Assembly: GCF_900291015.1 (NCBI RefSeq)
Contig: NZ_OLKL01000051.1
Coordinates: 109,827 to 148,055 of the forward strand
Direction: 5' to 3'
DNA: 38,229 bases
Source of the DNA: Pseudomonas persica
GTDB taxonomy: Bacteria > Pseudomonadota > Gammaproteobacteria > Pseudomonadales > Pseudomonadaceae
Part shown: positions 17,546 to 25,778 of the stretch, piece by piece
Layout: the number at the start of each line of letters is the position of its first letter
Position numbering within the stretch: position 1 is the stretch's first letter
The notes under the pieces: model-generated
The model's database searches: none
Seen by the model: the letters and a program-made list of their open reading frames with translations, nothing else
What the model was told of the DNA's origin: nothing
Translations under genes and position numbers: made by a program

Positions 17546-18340
17546 TTACTTGATCAGACCATCCAGCGGCGAAGAGGCGCTGGCATAGAGTTTCTTCGGC
17601 ATACGGCCGGCCAGGTAGGCCATGCGACCGGCGACGATGGCGTGCTTCATGGCCTCGGCCATCAGCACCGGCTGCTGGGCGTGGGCAATGGCCGAGTTCA
17701 TCAGCACCGCTTCGCAGCCCATTTCCATGGCAATGGTGGCGTCGGACGCGGTACCCACACCGGCATCGACCAGCACTGGCACCTTGGACTCTTCGAGGAT
17801 GATCTGCAGGTTGTAGGGGTTGCAGATACCCAGGCCGGTACCGATCAGGCCTGCCAGCGGCATGACCGCGATGCAGCCGGCTTCGGCCAGCTGGCGGGCG
17901 ATGATCGGGTCGTCGCTGGTGTAGACCATCACATCGAAACCGTCCTTGACCAACACTTCGGCGGCCTTGAGGGTTTCGATCACATTGGGGAACAGGGTTT
18001 TCTGGTCGGCCAGCACTTCCAGCTTGACCAGGTTGTGGCCATCCAGCAGTTCGCGGGCCAGGCGGCAGGTGCGCACAGCTTCGACCGCGTCGTAGCAACC
18101 AGCGGTATTCGGCAGGATGGTGTAGCGGTCCGGTGGCAGCACATCGAGCAGGTTCGGCTCGCCCGGGTTCTGGCCGATGTTGGTGCGGCGCACGGCAACG
18201 GTGACGATCTCGGCACCCGAGGCCTCGATGGCCAGGCGGGTCTCTTCCATGTCACGGTACTTGCCGGTACCGACCAGCAGGCGCGACTGGAAAGTACGCC
18301 CGGCCAGGGTGAAGGGCTTGTCGCTACGAACGTTGCTCAT
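17546..18340 (-). CDS. thiG: Thiazole synthase
   Basis: Forms the thiazole phosphate of thiamine from deoxyxylulose 5-phosphate, dehydroglycine/glycine imine and ThiS thiocarboxylate. The 264-residue TIM barrel has the Schiff-base lysine at about K107 in LVKLEVLADQKTLFPN, and phosphate-binding DAGVGTASDATIAMEMG near the C-terminus. It starts 53 bases after thiS, its sulfur-donor partner; no TPP riboswitch-like structure is seen upstream of either. Confidence 0.96.
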   Translation of the reverse strand: MSNVRSDKPFTLAGRTFQSRLLVGTGKYRDMEETRLAIEASGAEIVTVAVRRTNIGQNPGEPNLLDVLPPDRYTILPNTAGCYDAVEAVRTCRLARELLDGHNLVKLEVLADQKTLFPNVIETLKAAEVLVKDGFDVMVYTSDDPIIARQLAEAGCIAVMPLAGLIGTGLGICNPYNLQIILEESKVPVLVDAGVGTASDATIAMEMGCEAVLMNSAIAHAQQPVLMAEAMKHAIVAGRMAYLAGRMPKKLYASASSPLDGLIK

Positions 18341-18393
18341 GGTTGTTCCTCGGGAAAAGGTTGCTGGGCTTGCAGGTGAATCGCCGGCCAGAA

Positions 18394-18594
18394 TCAGCCG
18401 CCACCGATGGCGTGGACCACTTCGACCTGGTCGCCGTCGTTCAACAGCGTGCTGTCGTGCTGACTACGCGGCACGATATCCAGGTTCAGTTCCACCGCGA
18501 CACGGCGCCCGGTCAGCTCCAGGCGGGCCAGCAGGGCCGCGACGCTTTCGCCAGCGGGCAATTCGTAAGGTTCACCGTTCAGTTGAATGCGCAT
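18394..18594 (-). CDS. thiS: Sulfur carrier protein ThiS
   Basis: A 66-residue ubiquitin-fold protein ending in AIGGG; the terminal Gly-Gly becomes the thiocarboxylate that ThiG uses. MRIQLNGEPYELPAG is the usual N-terminus; the frame is open 5 codons further but those lack homology. thiF and thiE are not in the window. Confidence 0.95.
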   Translation of the reverse strand: MRIQLNGEPYELPAGESVAALLARLELTGRRVAVELNLDIVPRSQHDSTLLNDGDQVEVVHAIGGG

Positions 18595-18627
18595 GCGCAC
18601 GGCCACCATTGTTCTTTGGGGGCCCGC

Positions 18628-18657
18628 ATTCTAGCGCTGAACCGCCCTGCAACCCAA
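18628..18657 (-). promoter_or_regulatory. Possible sigma-70 promoter of thiS-thiG-trmB
   Basis: On the minus strand TTGGGT (18652-18657), an 18-base spacer and TAGAAT (18628-18633) lie about 34 bases before the thiS start. The -10 has five of six consensus bases; the -35 is weaker. Confidence 0.45.
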
Positions 18658-18697
18658 GGGCGCTGCACGCCATTAGTCGCGATTGTGGACCACCCGG

Positions 18698-19069
18698 TCA
18701 GCCCAGCCGCCAGGCTGCCAGGCCCAGGCACAACCAGCCGGCGAGGAAACACAGGCCACCAATCGGGGTGATGATGCCGAGCTTGCCCAGGCCGCTGAGC
18801 GTCAGCAGGTACAGGCTCCCGGAAAACAGCACGATCCCCAGGGCAAACAGGCCGCCAGCCCAGCCGACCAGGCGCCCTGGCAGGTGTACGGAGAGCACGG
18901 CGACGGCAAAGATCGCCAGGGCATGCACCAACTGGTAGCTCACACCAGTCTGGAAGATTGCCAGGTAGTCGGCGGTCAGTCGGCTCTTCAGGCCGTGGGC
19001 GGCGAAAGCGCCCAGGGCGACACCGGTGAAGCCGAAAAAGGCGGCAAGCATCAGGAAGCTGCGAAGCAT
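18698..19069 (-). CDS. DUF423 inner-membrane protein
   Basis: A 123-residue protein with about four transmembrane segments and the family motif FGFTGVALGAFAAHGLK at the N-terminus, plus GIITPIGGLCFLAGWL near the C-terminus (YgdD-like). Function unknown. The start ATG at 19069 is preceded by AAGGAG; a longer open frame upstream overlaps the divergent mtgA gene and is not homologous. Confidence 0.9.
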   Translation of the reverse strand: MLRSFLMLAAFFGFTGVALGAFAAHGLKSRLTADYLAIFQTGVSYQLVHALAIFAVAVLSVHLPGRLVGWAGGLFALGIVLFSGSLYLLTLSGLGKLGIITPIGGLCFLAGWLCLGLAAWRLG

Positions 19070-19094
19070 GGGACGACTCCTTGGATCGGGTCTG

Positions 19095-19100
19095 TATAAT
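19095..19100 (+). promoter_or_regulatory. -10 element of mtgA
   Basis: A perfect TATAAT lies 34 bases before the mtgA ATG in the 64-base divergent gap. No good -35 is present at 16-18 bases. Confidence 0.4.
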
Positions 19101-19133
19101 GGCCCCTTCCACCCGTACGGCCAAGCCATCGCC

Positions 19134-19844
19134 ATGCTGCCAACCCTTCTCCGCCGCCTCTCTCGCGCCCTGCTCTGGTTCGCTGCCGGCAGCATCGTGC
19201 TGGTGCTGGTGTTCCGCTGGGTGCCACCACCCGGTACGGCGCTGATGGTCGAGCGCAAGGTGCAGTCCTGGGTGAATGGCGAGCCGCTCGACCTGCAGCG
19301 CGACTGGGAGCCGTGGGAGAACATCTCCGACGATCTCAAGGTCGCGGTCATCGCTGGCGAGGACCAGAAGTTCGCCAACCACTGGGGCTTCGACATCCCG
19401 GCCATCCAGGCGGCGCTGGCCTACAACGAGCGCGGCGGCAGCATTCGCGGTGCCAGCACCCTGACCCAGCAGGTGGCCAAGAACCTGTTCCTGTGGTCCG
19501 GACGCAGCTGGTTTCGCAAAGGGCTGGAGGCCTGGTTCACCGCATTGATCGAGCTGTTCTGGTCGAAGGAGCGGATTCTCGAGGTCTACCTGAACAGTGC
19601 CGAATGGGGCAAAGGTGTGTTTGGCGCCCAGGCGGCAGCCCGCTATCACTTTGGCATCGATGCCAGCCGGCTTAGTCGCCAGCAGGCGGCGCAGTTGGCG
19701 GCAGTACTGCCGAGCCCGATCAAGTGGAGCGCCAGCCGCCCGAGCGCTTATGTGGCCAGCCGGGCCGGCTGGATTCGCCGGCAGATGAGCCAGTTGGGTG
19801 GGCCCAGCTACCTGATGCAGCTCGACTCGTCTCGAAAGCTTTGA
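19134..19844 (+). CDS. mtgA: Monofunctional peptidoglycan glycosyltransferase
   Basis: Polymerises lipid II into glycan strands at the inner membrane, without a transpeptidase domain. The 236-residue product has an N-terminal membrane anchor (about 12-31) and a GT51 domain: EDQKFANHWGFD (catalytic Glu), RGASTLTQQVAKNLFLW, and the later KERILEVYLNSAEWG. I chose ATG 19134 because the hydrophobic anchor follows directly; an in-frame ATG further upstream would run through the TATAAT promoter element and the DUF423 start. Confidence 0.95.
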   Translation: MLPTLLRRLSRALLWFAAGSIVLVLVFRWVPPPGTALMVERKVQSWVNGEPLDLQRDWEPWENISDDLKVAVIAGEDQKFANHWGFDIPAIQAALAYNERGGSIRGASTLTQQVAKNLFLWSGRSWFRKGLEAWFTALIELFWSKERILEVYLNSAEWGKGVFGAQAAARYHFGIDASRLSRQQAAQLAAVLPSPIKWSASRPSAYVASRAGWIRRQMSQLGGPSYLMQLDSSRKL

Positions 19845-19860
19845 ATGCTGTGCCGGGCTC

Positions 19861-19942
19861 TTCGCGGGTAAACCCGCTCCCACAGGTTCGGCACTGTCCC
19901 TGAGACTTGTGCATTACCTGTGGGAGCGGGTTTACCCGCGAA
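19861..19942. repeat. REP pair between mtgA and rpoH
   Basis: Units 19861-19887 and 19916-19942 are perfect 27-bp inverted copies with the core CGGGTAAACCCGCTCCCACA and a 28-base spacer. It lies 16 bases after the mtgA stop, between convergent genes. Confidence 0.93.
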
Positions 19943-19968
19943 GGGGCCAGAGAAGCCAACACAAACAA

Positions 19969-20004
19969 AAAAGCCGCTCACCCGATCAGGGGCCAGCGGC
20001 TTTT
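19969..20004 (-). terminator. rpoH terminator
   Basis: AAAAGCCGCT (19969-19978) pairs with AGCGGCTTTT (19995-20004); in the rpoH direction a run of T follows. It lies 20 bases after the rpoH stop and, with T's on the other side, could also stop mtgA transcripts. Confidence 0.85.
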
Positions 20005-20023
20005 CCTTGCAGCCAGGGCTAGA

Positions 20024-20878
20024 TCAGACCGCGATCAGCGCCTTGACCTTGTTCATCGCATTCTTCTCCAGCTGGCGAATCCGCTCAGCCGAAACGCTGT
20101 ACTTGTCCGCCAGCTCATGCAACGTGGCCTTCTCTTCGGCCAACCAGCGCTGGTAGAGAATGTCGCGGCTACGTTCGTCCAGCCCTTGCAGCGCTTCGTG
20201 CAGGTTGCTGGTGGAGTTGTCGCTCCAGTCGGCATCCTCCAGCTGCACAGCCGGGTCGTAACGGTGGTCTTCCAGGTAATGCGCAGGCGACTGGAAGGCG
20301 CTGTCGTCGTCAGCTTCCGCTGCCGGGTCGAAAGCCATGTCCTGGCCGCTGAGACGGCTTTCCATCTCGCGCACTTCACGCGGTTCCACGCCAAGGCTTT
20401 CCGCCACGCGGTGGACTTCGTCGTTGTTCAACCAGGCCAGGCGCTTCTTCTGGCTGCGCAGGTTGAAGAACAGCTTGCGCTGGGCCTTGGTGGTGGCCAC
20501 CTTGACGATGCGCCAGTTGCGCAGGATGAACTCGTGGATTTCTGCCTTGATCCAGTGCACGGCGAAGGACACCAGGCGCACGCCCATTTCCGGGTTGAAG
20601 CGCTTGACGGCTTTCATCAGGCCGACGTTGCCTTCCTGGATCAGGTCGGCCTGGGCCAGCCCGTAGCCGGCATAGCTACGGGCGATATGTACGACGAAAC
20701 GCAGGTGGGCCATCACCATTTGACGAGCGGCCTCGACGTCCTGCTCATAATAGAGACGCTCGCCCAGATCACGCTCCTGCTCGACAGTCAGCAGCGGGAT
20801 GCTGTTGACCGTGTGCACATAGGCTTCCAGGTTTGCACCGGGCACCAGGGCATAGGCAGGTTGCAACGATGTGGTCAT
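20024..20878 (-). CDS. rpoH: RNA polymerase sigma factor RpoH (sigma-32)
   Basis: Heat-shock sigma factor. The 284-residue protein has regions 1.2-2 (MAHLRFVVHIARSY, DLIQEGNVGLMKAVKRF near 79-93), the RpoH box QRKLFFNLRSQKKRL near 133-147 that separates it from RpoD/RpoS, and region 4.2 with a helix-turn-helix near 252-274 (TLHELADKYSVSAERIRQLE). It is encoded downstream of ftsX with a 111-base gap that carries an AlgU-type promoter, and ends in its own terminator, so it can be expressed apart from ftsYEX. Confidence 0.97.
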   Translation of the reverse strand: MTTSLQPAYALVPGANLEAYVHTVNSIPLLTVEQERDLGERLYYEQDVEAARQMVMAHLRFVVHIARSYAGYGLAQADLIQEGNVGLMKAVKRFNPEMGVRLVSFAVHWIKAEIHEFILRNWRIVKVATTKAQRKLFFNLRSQKKRLAWLNNDEVHRVAESLGVEPREVREMESRLSGQDMAFDPAAEADDDSAFQSPAHYLEDHRYDPAVQLEDADWSDNSTSNLHEALQGLDERSRDILYQRWLAEEKATLHELADKYSVSAERIRQLEKNAMNKVKALIAV

Positions 20879-20926
20879 TCAAGAACCTCCGACTTACCAA
20901 ACTCGCACCTTGTGGGCGCTGCCAAC

Positions 20927-20954
20927 ATTGACCTGGAACGACGGTACAAGTTCC
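20927..20954 (-). promoter_or_regulatory. AlgU/sigma-E-type promoter of rpoH
   Basis: On the minus strand GGAACTT (20948-20954), a 16-base spacer and TCAAT (20927-20931) fit the extracytoplasmic sigma consensus GAACTT-N16/17-TCnnA reasonably well; the upstream half is perfect. rpoH is known to be partly under sigma-E/AlgU control in E. coli and in Pseudomonas. A TTGACA (20968-20973) just upstream suggests a second, sigma-70 start, but its -10 (CTTGTA) is poor. Confidence 0.6.
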
Positions 20955-20989
20955 ATAGTGAAGAATTTGTCAATGCTGGCACGTAAAAA

Positions 20990-22012
20990 CTATCGCGGTG
21001 CCAGCTCGTTCAGGTGGCGGGCCACTGCGATCCATGCACCGATATACCCCAACAGCACCGCTCCGATCAAGAGCGACAGACCATCGGACGCCGGCACCCC
21101 GCCCAGGGCGAAGTCGCTGCCGTACAGCCCGGAAAGCCCTACCACCGCCTCGTTCAGCCAGTTCAGGCCAAATGCCAGGATACCCCATGCAATCACGCCC
21201 GCACCCAGGCCGTACAGCGCGCCCATATACAGGAAAGGCCGGCGTACGTAGGCGTCGGTGCCACCGACCAACTTGATCACTTCGATCTCGGTGCGACGGT
21301 TTTCAATGTGTAGACGAATTGTGTTACCGATTACTAACAGCAATGCAGAAATCAACATCACGGCCAGGCCGAAGACGAAGCGGTCACCCAGCTTGAGGAT
21401 GGCCGCCAGGCGCTCGACCCACACCAGATCAAGCTGCGCCACTTCCACCCGTGGCAGCTCCGACAGGCGCTGACGCAAGGCTTCCAGGGCCGGCTTGTCG
21501 ACTTCGGTCGGGGTCACCACCACCACCCCGGGCAGCGGGTTGTCAGGCAGTTCACGCAAGGCTTCGCCCAGGCCGGACTGCTGCTGGAACTCCTCCAGCG
21601 CCTGCTCGCGGCTGACATACTGCGCGTCGGCCACACCGGGCATGCCCTTGATCTCGTCGCGCAACGCCTCACCTTCGCGGCTGCCGGCATCGAGCTTGAG
21701 GTACAGCGAAATCTGCGCGGCACGCTGCCACGAGCCGCCAAGCTGCTCAACGTTCTTCAGCAGCAACGACAGGCCCATGGGCATGCTCAGCGCCACCGCC
21801 ATCACCAGGCAGGTGAAGAAGCTGCCGATCGGCTGCTTACCCAGGCGACGCAGGCTGTCGGCCATGCTGGCACGGTGGCTTTCCAGCCAGGCATGCAGCA
21901 GCGTGCGGAAATCAGGGCCGTCATCGTCGTCGCGCTTTTTCTTCGCCGGTTGCGGGTCAGCCGGTTTCGGCGCAACCCGCTCGGAAACCTTCGGCGTACG
22001 TGTAGTGCTCAT
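20990..22012 (-). CDS. ftsX: Cell-division ABC transporter membrane subunit FtsX
   Basis: Partner of FtsE; the complex controls murein hydrolases through periplasmic activators at the septum. The 340 residues comprise a charged cytoplasmic tail (1 to about 65), one membrane helix, a periplasmic domain (about 95-205, with the ISLYLKLDAGS start) and three further helices. The start overlaps the ftsE stop by 4 bases (ATGA). The long N-terminal tail is typical of gammaproteobacterial FtsX. Confidence 0.95.
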   Translation of the reverse strand: MSTTRTPKVSERVAPKPADPQPAKKKRDDDDGPDFRTLLHAWLESHRASMADSLRRLGKQPIGSFFTCLVMAVALSMPMGLSLLLKNVEQLGGSWQRAAQISLYLKLDAGSREGEALRDEIKGMPGVADAQYVSREQALEEFQQQSGLGEALRELPDNPLPGVVVVTPTEVDKPALEALRQRLSELPRVEVAQLDLVWVERLAAILKLGDRFVFGLAVMLISALLLVIGNTIRLHIENRRTEIEVIKLVGGTDAYVRRPFLYMGALYGLGAGVIAWGILAFGLNWLNEAVVGLSGLYGSDFALGGVPASDGLSLLIGAVLLGYIGAWIAVARHLNELAPR

Positions 22013-22680
22013 TGCCCGGCCTCCCCATCGCCGATCAAGCGGCCGCGCTGCAAGGTCAGCATGCGGTGGCGCATGCGCGCAATCAGTGCCAGGTCGTGGC
22101 TGGCGATCAATACCGTGGTACCCAGGCGGTTGATGTCCTCGAACACGCCCATGATCTCCGCGGCCAGGCGCGGGTCGAGGTTACCGGTGGGCTCGTCGGC
22201 CAGCAGCAGGGCGGGCTGGTGAACGATGGCGCGGGCGATACCCACCCGTTGCTGCTGCCCGGTGGACAGGTCGGCCGGGAACAGCTCGCCCTTGTCGGCC
22301 AGCGACACACGCTCCAGCGCCGAGTCCACGCGCTTGGCGACCTCGGCCTTGGACAGGCCGAGAATCTGCAACGGCAAGGCGATGTTGTTGAACACCGTGC
22401 GGTCGAACAACAGTTGGTGGTTCTGGAACACCACGCCGATCTGTCGGCGCAGGAACGGGATCTGCGAATTGCTGATCTGGCCCAGGTCCTGCCCGGCCAG
22501 CATCAGCTTGCCACTGGTCGGGCGTTCCATGGCCAGCAGCAGGCGCAGCAAGGTGCTCTTGCCCGCGCCCGAGTGGCCGGTGACGAACAGGAATTCGCCC
22601 CGGCGCGCCCGGAAACTCAGCTCATGCAAACCCACATGACCATTGGGGTAGCGCTTGGCAACCTGTTCGAATCGGATCAT
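22009..22680 (-). CDS. ftsE: Cell-division ATP-binding protein FtsE
   Basis: ATPase of the FtsEX complex. The 223-residue ABC domain has Walker A GHSGAGKST (35-43), a Q-loop FQNHQLL, signature LSTGQQQRVGIARA and Walker B LLLADEPTGNLD, followed by the H-loop ASHD. It starts 2 bases after the ftsY stop and overlaps ftsX, giving the conserved ftsY-ftsE-ftsX order. Confidence 0.96.
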   Translation of the reverse strand: MIRFEQVAKRYPNGHVGLHELSFRARRGEFLFVTGHSGAGKSTLLRLLLAMERPTSGKLMLAGQDLGQISNSQIPFLRRQIGVVFQNHQLLFDRTVFNNIALPLQILGLSKAEVAKRVDSALERVSLADKGELFPADLSTGQQQRVGIARAIVHQPALLLADEPTGNLDPRLAAEIMGVFEDINRLGTTVLIASHDLALIARMRHRMLTLQRGRLIGDGEAGQ

Positions 22681-22682
22681 GG

Positions 22683-24191
22683 TCAGTCTCGCTCGGCGAA
22701 CAGAGCCTTGACGAACGGCTCGGCTTCGAAGGTACGCAGGTCGTCGATGCCTTCACCGACACCGATGAAGCGGATCGGCAGCTTGAACTGCTTGGCCAGG
22801 GCGAAGATCACCCCCCCCTTGGCCGTGCCGTCCAGCTTGGTCAGGGCCAGACCGGTCAGTTCGACGCTCTGGTTGAAGTACTTGGCCTGGCTGATGGCGT
22901 TCTGGCCGGTGCCGGCATCGAGCACCAGCAGCACCTCGTGCGGCGCCTCGGCATCGAGCTTGCCGATAACCCGGCGGACCTTCTTCAGCTCTTCCATCAG
23001 GTTGTCTTTGGTATGCAGGCGGCCAGCGGTGTCGGCGATCAGCACGTCGACGCCACGGGCCTTGGCGGCCTGTACCGCATCGAAGATCACCGAAGCGGAG
23101 TCGGCGCCGGTGTGCTGGGCGATCACCGGGATCTGGTTCCGCTCGCCCCACACCTGCAGCTGCTCGACCGCCGCGGCACGGAAGGTGTCACCCGCAGCCA
23201 GCATCACTTTCTTGCCTTCGAGCTGCAGCTTCTTGGCCAGTTTGCCGATGGTGGTGGTCTTGCCGGCGCCGTTCACACCGACCACCAGAATCACATAGGG
23301 CTTGTTCTGCGCCTGCACCAGCAGCGGCTGCTCGACCGGGCGCAGCAGCGCAGCCAGCTCTTCCTGCAGCGACTTGTACAGGGCATCGGCGTCGGCCAGC
23401 TGCTTGCGGGCAACCTTCTGGGTCAGGTTCTGGACGATGGTCGAAGTGGCTTCCACGCCAACGTCGGCGGTCAGCAGGCGGGTTTCGATTTCGTCGAGCA
23501 GGTCGTCATCGATGACTTTTTTGCCCAGGAACAGGCTGGCCATGCCCTCGCCGATGCTGGCGCTGGTCTTCGACAGGCCCTGCTTGAGGCGGGCGAAGAA
23601 GCCGGGCTTGGCCTGCTCGGCCTGCGCGGCGACCGGGGCAGCAGGCGCTGGTGCGGGGCGTTCCGGGATGGCGGGCGGCGCTTTCGGCTCCAGATCCGGC
23701 ACCAGGGCCACGGGCTCTTCGGCAACCGGTAGCACCAGGTTGCTGACCGGCGCGGCCGGCTCGACCACCGGGGCCGCCTCGACAGGGGTCGGCTCGACCG
23801 GGGGCGCCTGCAAGGGCATGGACGCGACCGGCTCCGGGGCAGGTGCCACCAGCGGCCGGGACGCGACCGGCTCGGGCTCAGGGGCCTGCAACGGCTGGGA
23901 AGCAACCGGTTCGGGGACGGGGGCCTCGACTACCGGGGACTGGGCGGATGCGGCGACCTGCTGGGGTTCAGTCAGCTGCGGGGCCGCAGGGGCCTGAACG
24001 GGTTCGGCCTGCGGCGCTGCGGCAGCAGATCCCTCCACCGGAGCGGCTGCAGGCTGCTCGACGGCGGGGGTTTCATTCGCGGGCAAGCCCGTGCCCACAG
24101 GTTGCTGCGGTTTCTTGCGAAACCAGCTGAACAGGCCTTTCTTCTCACCAGCCTCGGCCGGCGCTTTTTTGTCGTCGTTGGAACCAAACAT
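22683..24191 (-). CDS. ftsY: Signal recognition particle receptor FtsY
   Basis: SRP receptor that brings ribosome-nascent chains to the membrane. The 502-residue protein has an N-terminal lipid-binding KKGLFSWFRKK segment (17-27), a long Pro/Ala/Glu-rich linker (about 28-195) and an NG GTPase domain from about 196: GVNGAGKTTTIGKLA (G1), DTFRAAAVEQL, DTAGRLHTKDNLM (G3), TKLDGTAKGG (G4). Two oddities lie in the linker: residues 31-39 are encoded by a REP-like sequence, and the motif PEPVASxPL occurs three times in tandem. First gene of the ftsY-ftsE-ftsX unit. The 231-base gap to the divergent M16 gene holds no promoter I can define. Confidence 0.96.
   Translation of the reverse strand: MFGSNDDKKAPAEAGEKKGLFSWFRKKPQQPVGTGLPANETPAVEQPAAAPVEGSAAAAPQAEPVQAPAAPQLTEPQQVAASAQSPVVEAPVPEPVASQPLQAPEPEPVASRPLVAPAPEPVASMPLQAPPVEPTPVEAAPVVEPAAPVSNLVLPVAEEPVALVPDLEPKAPPAIPERPAPAPAAPVAAQAEQAKPGFFARLKQGLSKTSASIGEGMASLFLGKKVIDDDLLDEIETRLLTADVGVEATSTIVQNLTQKVARKQLADADALYKSLQEELAALLRPVEQPLLVQAQNKPYVILVVGVNGAGKTTTIGKLAKKLQLEGKKVMLAAGDTFRAAAVEQLQVWGERNQIPVIAQHTGADSASVIFDAVQAAKARGVDVLIADTAGRLHTKDNLMEELKKVRRVIGKLDAEAPHEVLLVLDAGTGQNAISQAKYFNQSVELTGLALTKLDGTAKGGVIFALAKQFKLPIRFIGVGEGIDDLRTFEAEPFVKALFAERD
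24076..24101. repeat. REP-like sequence inside the ftsY coding region
   Basis: The 26 bases differ at four positions from the REP core found between mtgA and rpoH and keep TTCGCGGG...CCCACAGG. Read in the ftsY frame they give PVGTGLPAN (residues 31-39), almost the same peptide that intergenic REPs would encode in that phase (VGAGLPA). It is a single unit without an inverted partner. Confidence 0.75.
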
Positions 24192-24422
24192 GGAAGACGG
24201 CTATCTCAGGGTAGCGATGGGCCAGCTATGGCGCATCGGGAATTCTCTCTACGCAGAACAGACTATCTTGAAGCCGGCTGGTTCATGCGCAACGTTTTGT
24301 CTTAGTGTCCTGCGGGCCAGAACGGCGACAGGCATGGTCGCCAGGCAACCGGATCAGTATCCTAGCACCTCCTGGCCCGCCGACGCTAAACCCAGCGGGC
24401 CGTCGAACAGGTTAAACACCGT

Positions 24423-25778
24423 ATGAATGCTCTAGCCCGCCGCGCCGCTGGCCTGTTGCTCGGCACGCTCTGCCTGCCGCTCACGGCCTTCGCCGCCGAT
24501 GTGCAACCCACCCACGAATTCATCCTCGACAATGGCCTGAAAGTGGTCGTGCGCGAGGACCATCGCGCCCCGGTGGTGGTCTCGCAGATCTGGTACAAGG
24601 TTGGCTCCAGCTACGAAACCCCGGGCCAGACCGGCCTGTCCCACGCGCTGGAACACATGATGTTCAAGGGCAGCGCCAAAGTCGGCCCCGGCGAGGCCTC
24701 GCGCGTGCTGCGTGACCTGGGCGCCGAGGAAAACGCCTTCACCAGCGACGACTACACCGCCTATTACCAGGTGCTGGCCCGCGACCGCCTGCCGGTGGCC
24801 CTGGAGCTGGAGGCCGACCGCCTGGCCAGCCTGCGCCTGCCGGCCGACGAATTCAGCAAGGAAATCGAGGTAATCAAGGAAGAACGCCGCCTGCGTACCG
24901 ACGACCAGCCCAATTCGAAGGCATTCGAGCTGTTCCGCGCCATGGCCTACCCGGCCAGCGGTTATCACACCCCGACCATCGGCTGGATGGCCGACCTGGA
25001 GCGCATGAAGGTCGAGGAACTGCGCCACTGGTACGAATCCTGGTATGCCCCCAACAACGCCACTCTGGTAGTGGTCGGCGATGTCACCGCCGATGAGGTC
25101 AAGGGCCTGGCGCAGAAGTACTTCGGCAGCATCCCCAAGCGCCCGGTGCCGCCGGCCAAGTTGCCGCTGGAACTGGCCGAGCCCGGCCTGCGCCAGCTGA
25201 CCCTGCATGTACGGACCCAACTGCCAAGCCTGATCTACGGTTTCAACGTGCCGGGCCTGGCTACCGCCAAGGACCCGCGCACCGTGCACGCCCTGCGCCT
25301 GATCTCGGCACTGCTCGACGGCGGCTACAGCGCCCGCATGCCGGCCCGTCTTGAGCGTGGCCTGGAGCTGGTGGCCGGTGCTTCGTCCAGCTACAACGCT
25401 TTCACCCGCGGCGACAGCCTGTTCCTGATCTCGGCCACGCCGAACGTGCAGAAGCAGAAAACCCTCGCCGATGTCGAAAAAGGCGTGTGGCAGCTGCTGG
25501 ACGAACTCAAGAGCACCCCGCCCAGCGCCGAAGAGCTGGAACGCGTACGCGCCCAGGTCATCGCCGGCCTGGTCTACGACCGCGACTCCATCAGCAGCCA
25601 GGCCACCACCATCGGCCAGCTGGAAACCGTCGGCCTGTCCTGGAAGCTGATCGACAGCGAGCTGGACGAGCTCAAGCGTGTCACCCCGCAGGACATCCAG
25701 AACGCCGCGCGCACCTACTTCATCCGCGAACGCCTGAGCGTTGCCCATGTTTTGCCCGAGGACTCCGCTCATGAGTGA
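24423..25778 (+). CDS. Exported M16 zinc peptidase, catalytic subunit
   Basis: A 451-residue M16B peptidase with a signal peptide (about 1-25, LLLGTLCLPLTAFAAD), so it acts in the periplasm. The inverted zinc motif is H74-A-L-E77-H78 with the third ligand E154 in KEERRLR, 76 residues on as expected. The second M16 domain follows from about 185. The next gene encodes a degenerate partner and overlaps by 8 bases, which points to a heterodimer. No good ribosome binding site precedes the ATG. The substrate is unknown; M16 enzymes digest small unfolded peptides. Confidence 0.92.
   Translation: MNALARRAAGLLLGTLCLPLTAFAADVQPTHEFILDNGLKVVVREDHRAPVVVSQIWYKVGSSYETPGQTGLSHALEHMMFKGSAKVGPGEASRVLRDLGAEENAFTSDDYTAYYQVLARDRLPVALELEADRLASLRLPADEFSKEIEVIKEERRLRTDDQPNSKAFELFRAMAYPASGYHTPTIGWMADLERMKVEELRHWYESWYAPNNATLVVVGDVTADEVKGLAQKYFGSIPKRPVPPAKLPLELAEPGLRQLTLHVRTQLPSLIYGFNVPGLATAKDPRTVHALRLISALLDGGYSARMPARLERGLELVAGASSSYNAFTRGDSLFLISATPNVQKQKTLADVEKGVWQLLDELKSTPPSAEELERVRAQVIAGLVYDRDSISSQATTIGQLETVGLSWKLIDSELDELKRVTPQDIQNAARTYFIRERLSVAHVLPEDSAHE

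Noticed and set aside
16850..18379. 509-codon plus-strand frame opposite trmB and thiG
   Set aside because: Antisense shadow rich in His/Gln/Val across two well-identified genes; no start signal.
18341..18697. TPP riboswitch before thiS or thiG
   Set aside because: No CTGAGA-type thi-box in the gaps upstream of either gene.
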